Assembly: GCA_964393005.1 (NCBI GenBank)
Contig: CAYMRR010000025.1
Coordinates: 1-6,328, forward strand
Source: UBA5272 sp964393005
GTDB taxonomy: Bacteria > Patescibacteriota > Minisyncoccia > Phycocordibacterales > UBA5272
Direction: 5' to 3'
Length of the DNA stretch: 6,328 nucleotides
Part shown: piece by piece, positions 4,312 to 6,328 of the stretch
How positions within the stretch are numbered: the stretch's first letter is position 1
How the letters are laid out: every line of letters begins with the position of its first letter
Notes under the pieces: model-generated
Database searches by the model: none
Seen by the model: only the letters and a program-made list of their open reading frames with translations
What the model was told of the DNA's origin: nothing
Position numbers and translations under genes: made by a program

Positions 4312-6328
<2,017 letters not shown>

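Overview
The window is AT-rich and looks like a chromosomal segment from a bacterium of the Candidate Phyla Radiation (Patescibacteria). A Parcubacteria-like member is my best guess, from the style of the M23 peptidase, the tiny gene set, the scarcity of Shine-Dalgarno sequences and a 23S rRNA gene with no 16S or tRNA directly in front of it. The lineage call is an inference. The three reading frames all end in TAA, and nothing in them requires a non-standard code.

Bases 1-52 hold the tail of an upstream transcription unit, closed by a rho-independent terminator. Bases 53-2421 form a repeat-rich island bounded by a perfect 66-bp inverted repeat (53-118 and 2356-2421). Its building blocks are a 50-bp tandem unit beginning GAACCC, a 20-bp palindrome CTCCCTAATWWATTAGGGAG present seven times, and two near-identical 237-bp MITE-like elements (109-345, 456-692) with GAACCC/GGGTTC ends. 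The right arm of that element also occurs alone at 1363-1452 and 1482-1571.

The island carries two cassettes of the same design. Each has a right-arm repeat, then a duplicated block (85 bp identical, 659-743 and 1538-1622) carrying a -35 box, then a different -10 and a very short predicted transcript ending in a bidirectional terminator. A minus-strand gene converges on that terminator. The first gene encodes a 158-aa basic protein, possibly a toxin-like RNase. The second encodes a 169-aa NYN/LabA-type PIN-like nuclease with its acidic residues intact. Both genes have an extended -10 box placed so that transcription would start at or one base before the ATG, which predicts leaderless mRNAs.

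Bases 2422-3858 hold a promoter and a secreted coiled-coil M23 metallopeptidase with a complete zinc/catalytic set, likely acting on peptidoglycan. Bases 3859-4311 contain no gene longer than a small RNA. They hold two predicted promoter-terminator cassettes whose promoters share 14 identical bases, then a structured leader with a weak promoter and a 14-bp hairpin. From about 4312 to the window end is the 5' two thirds of a 23S rRNA gene, without introns in the visible part but with lineage-specific hairpin extensions.

The peptidase and 23S rRNA are ordinary housekeeping functions. The unusual material is the cassette island and the four tiny predicted transcripts. All transcript calls rest on promoter and terminator patterns only.
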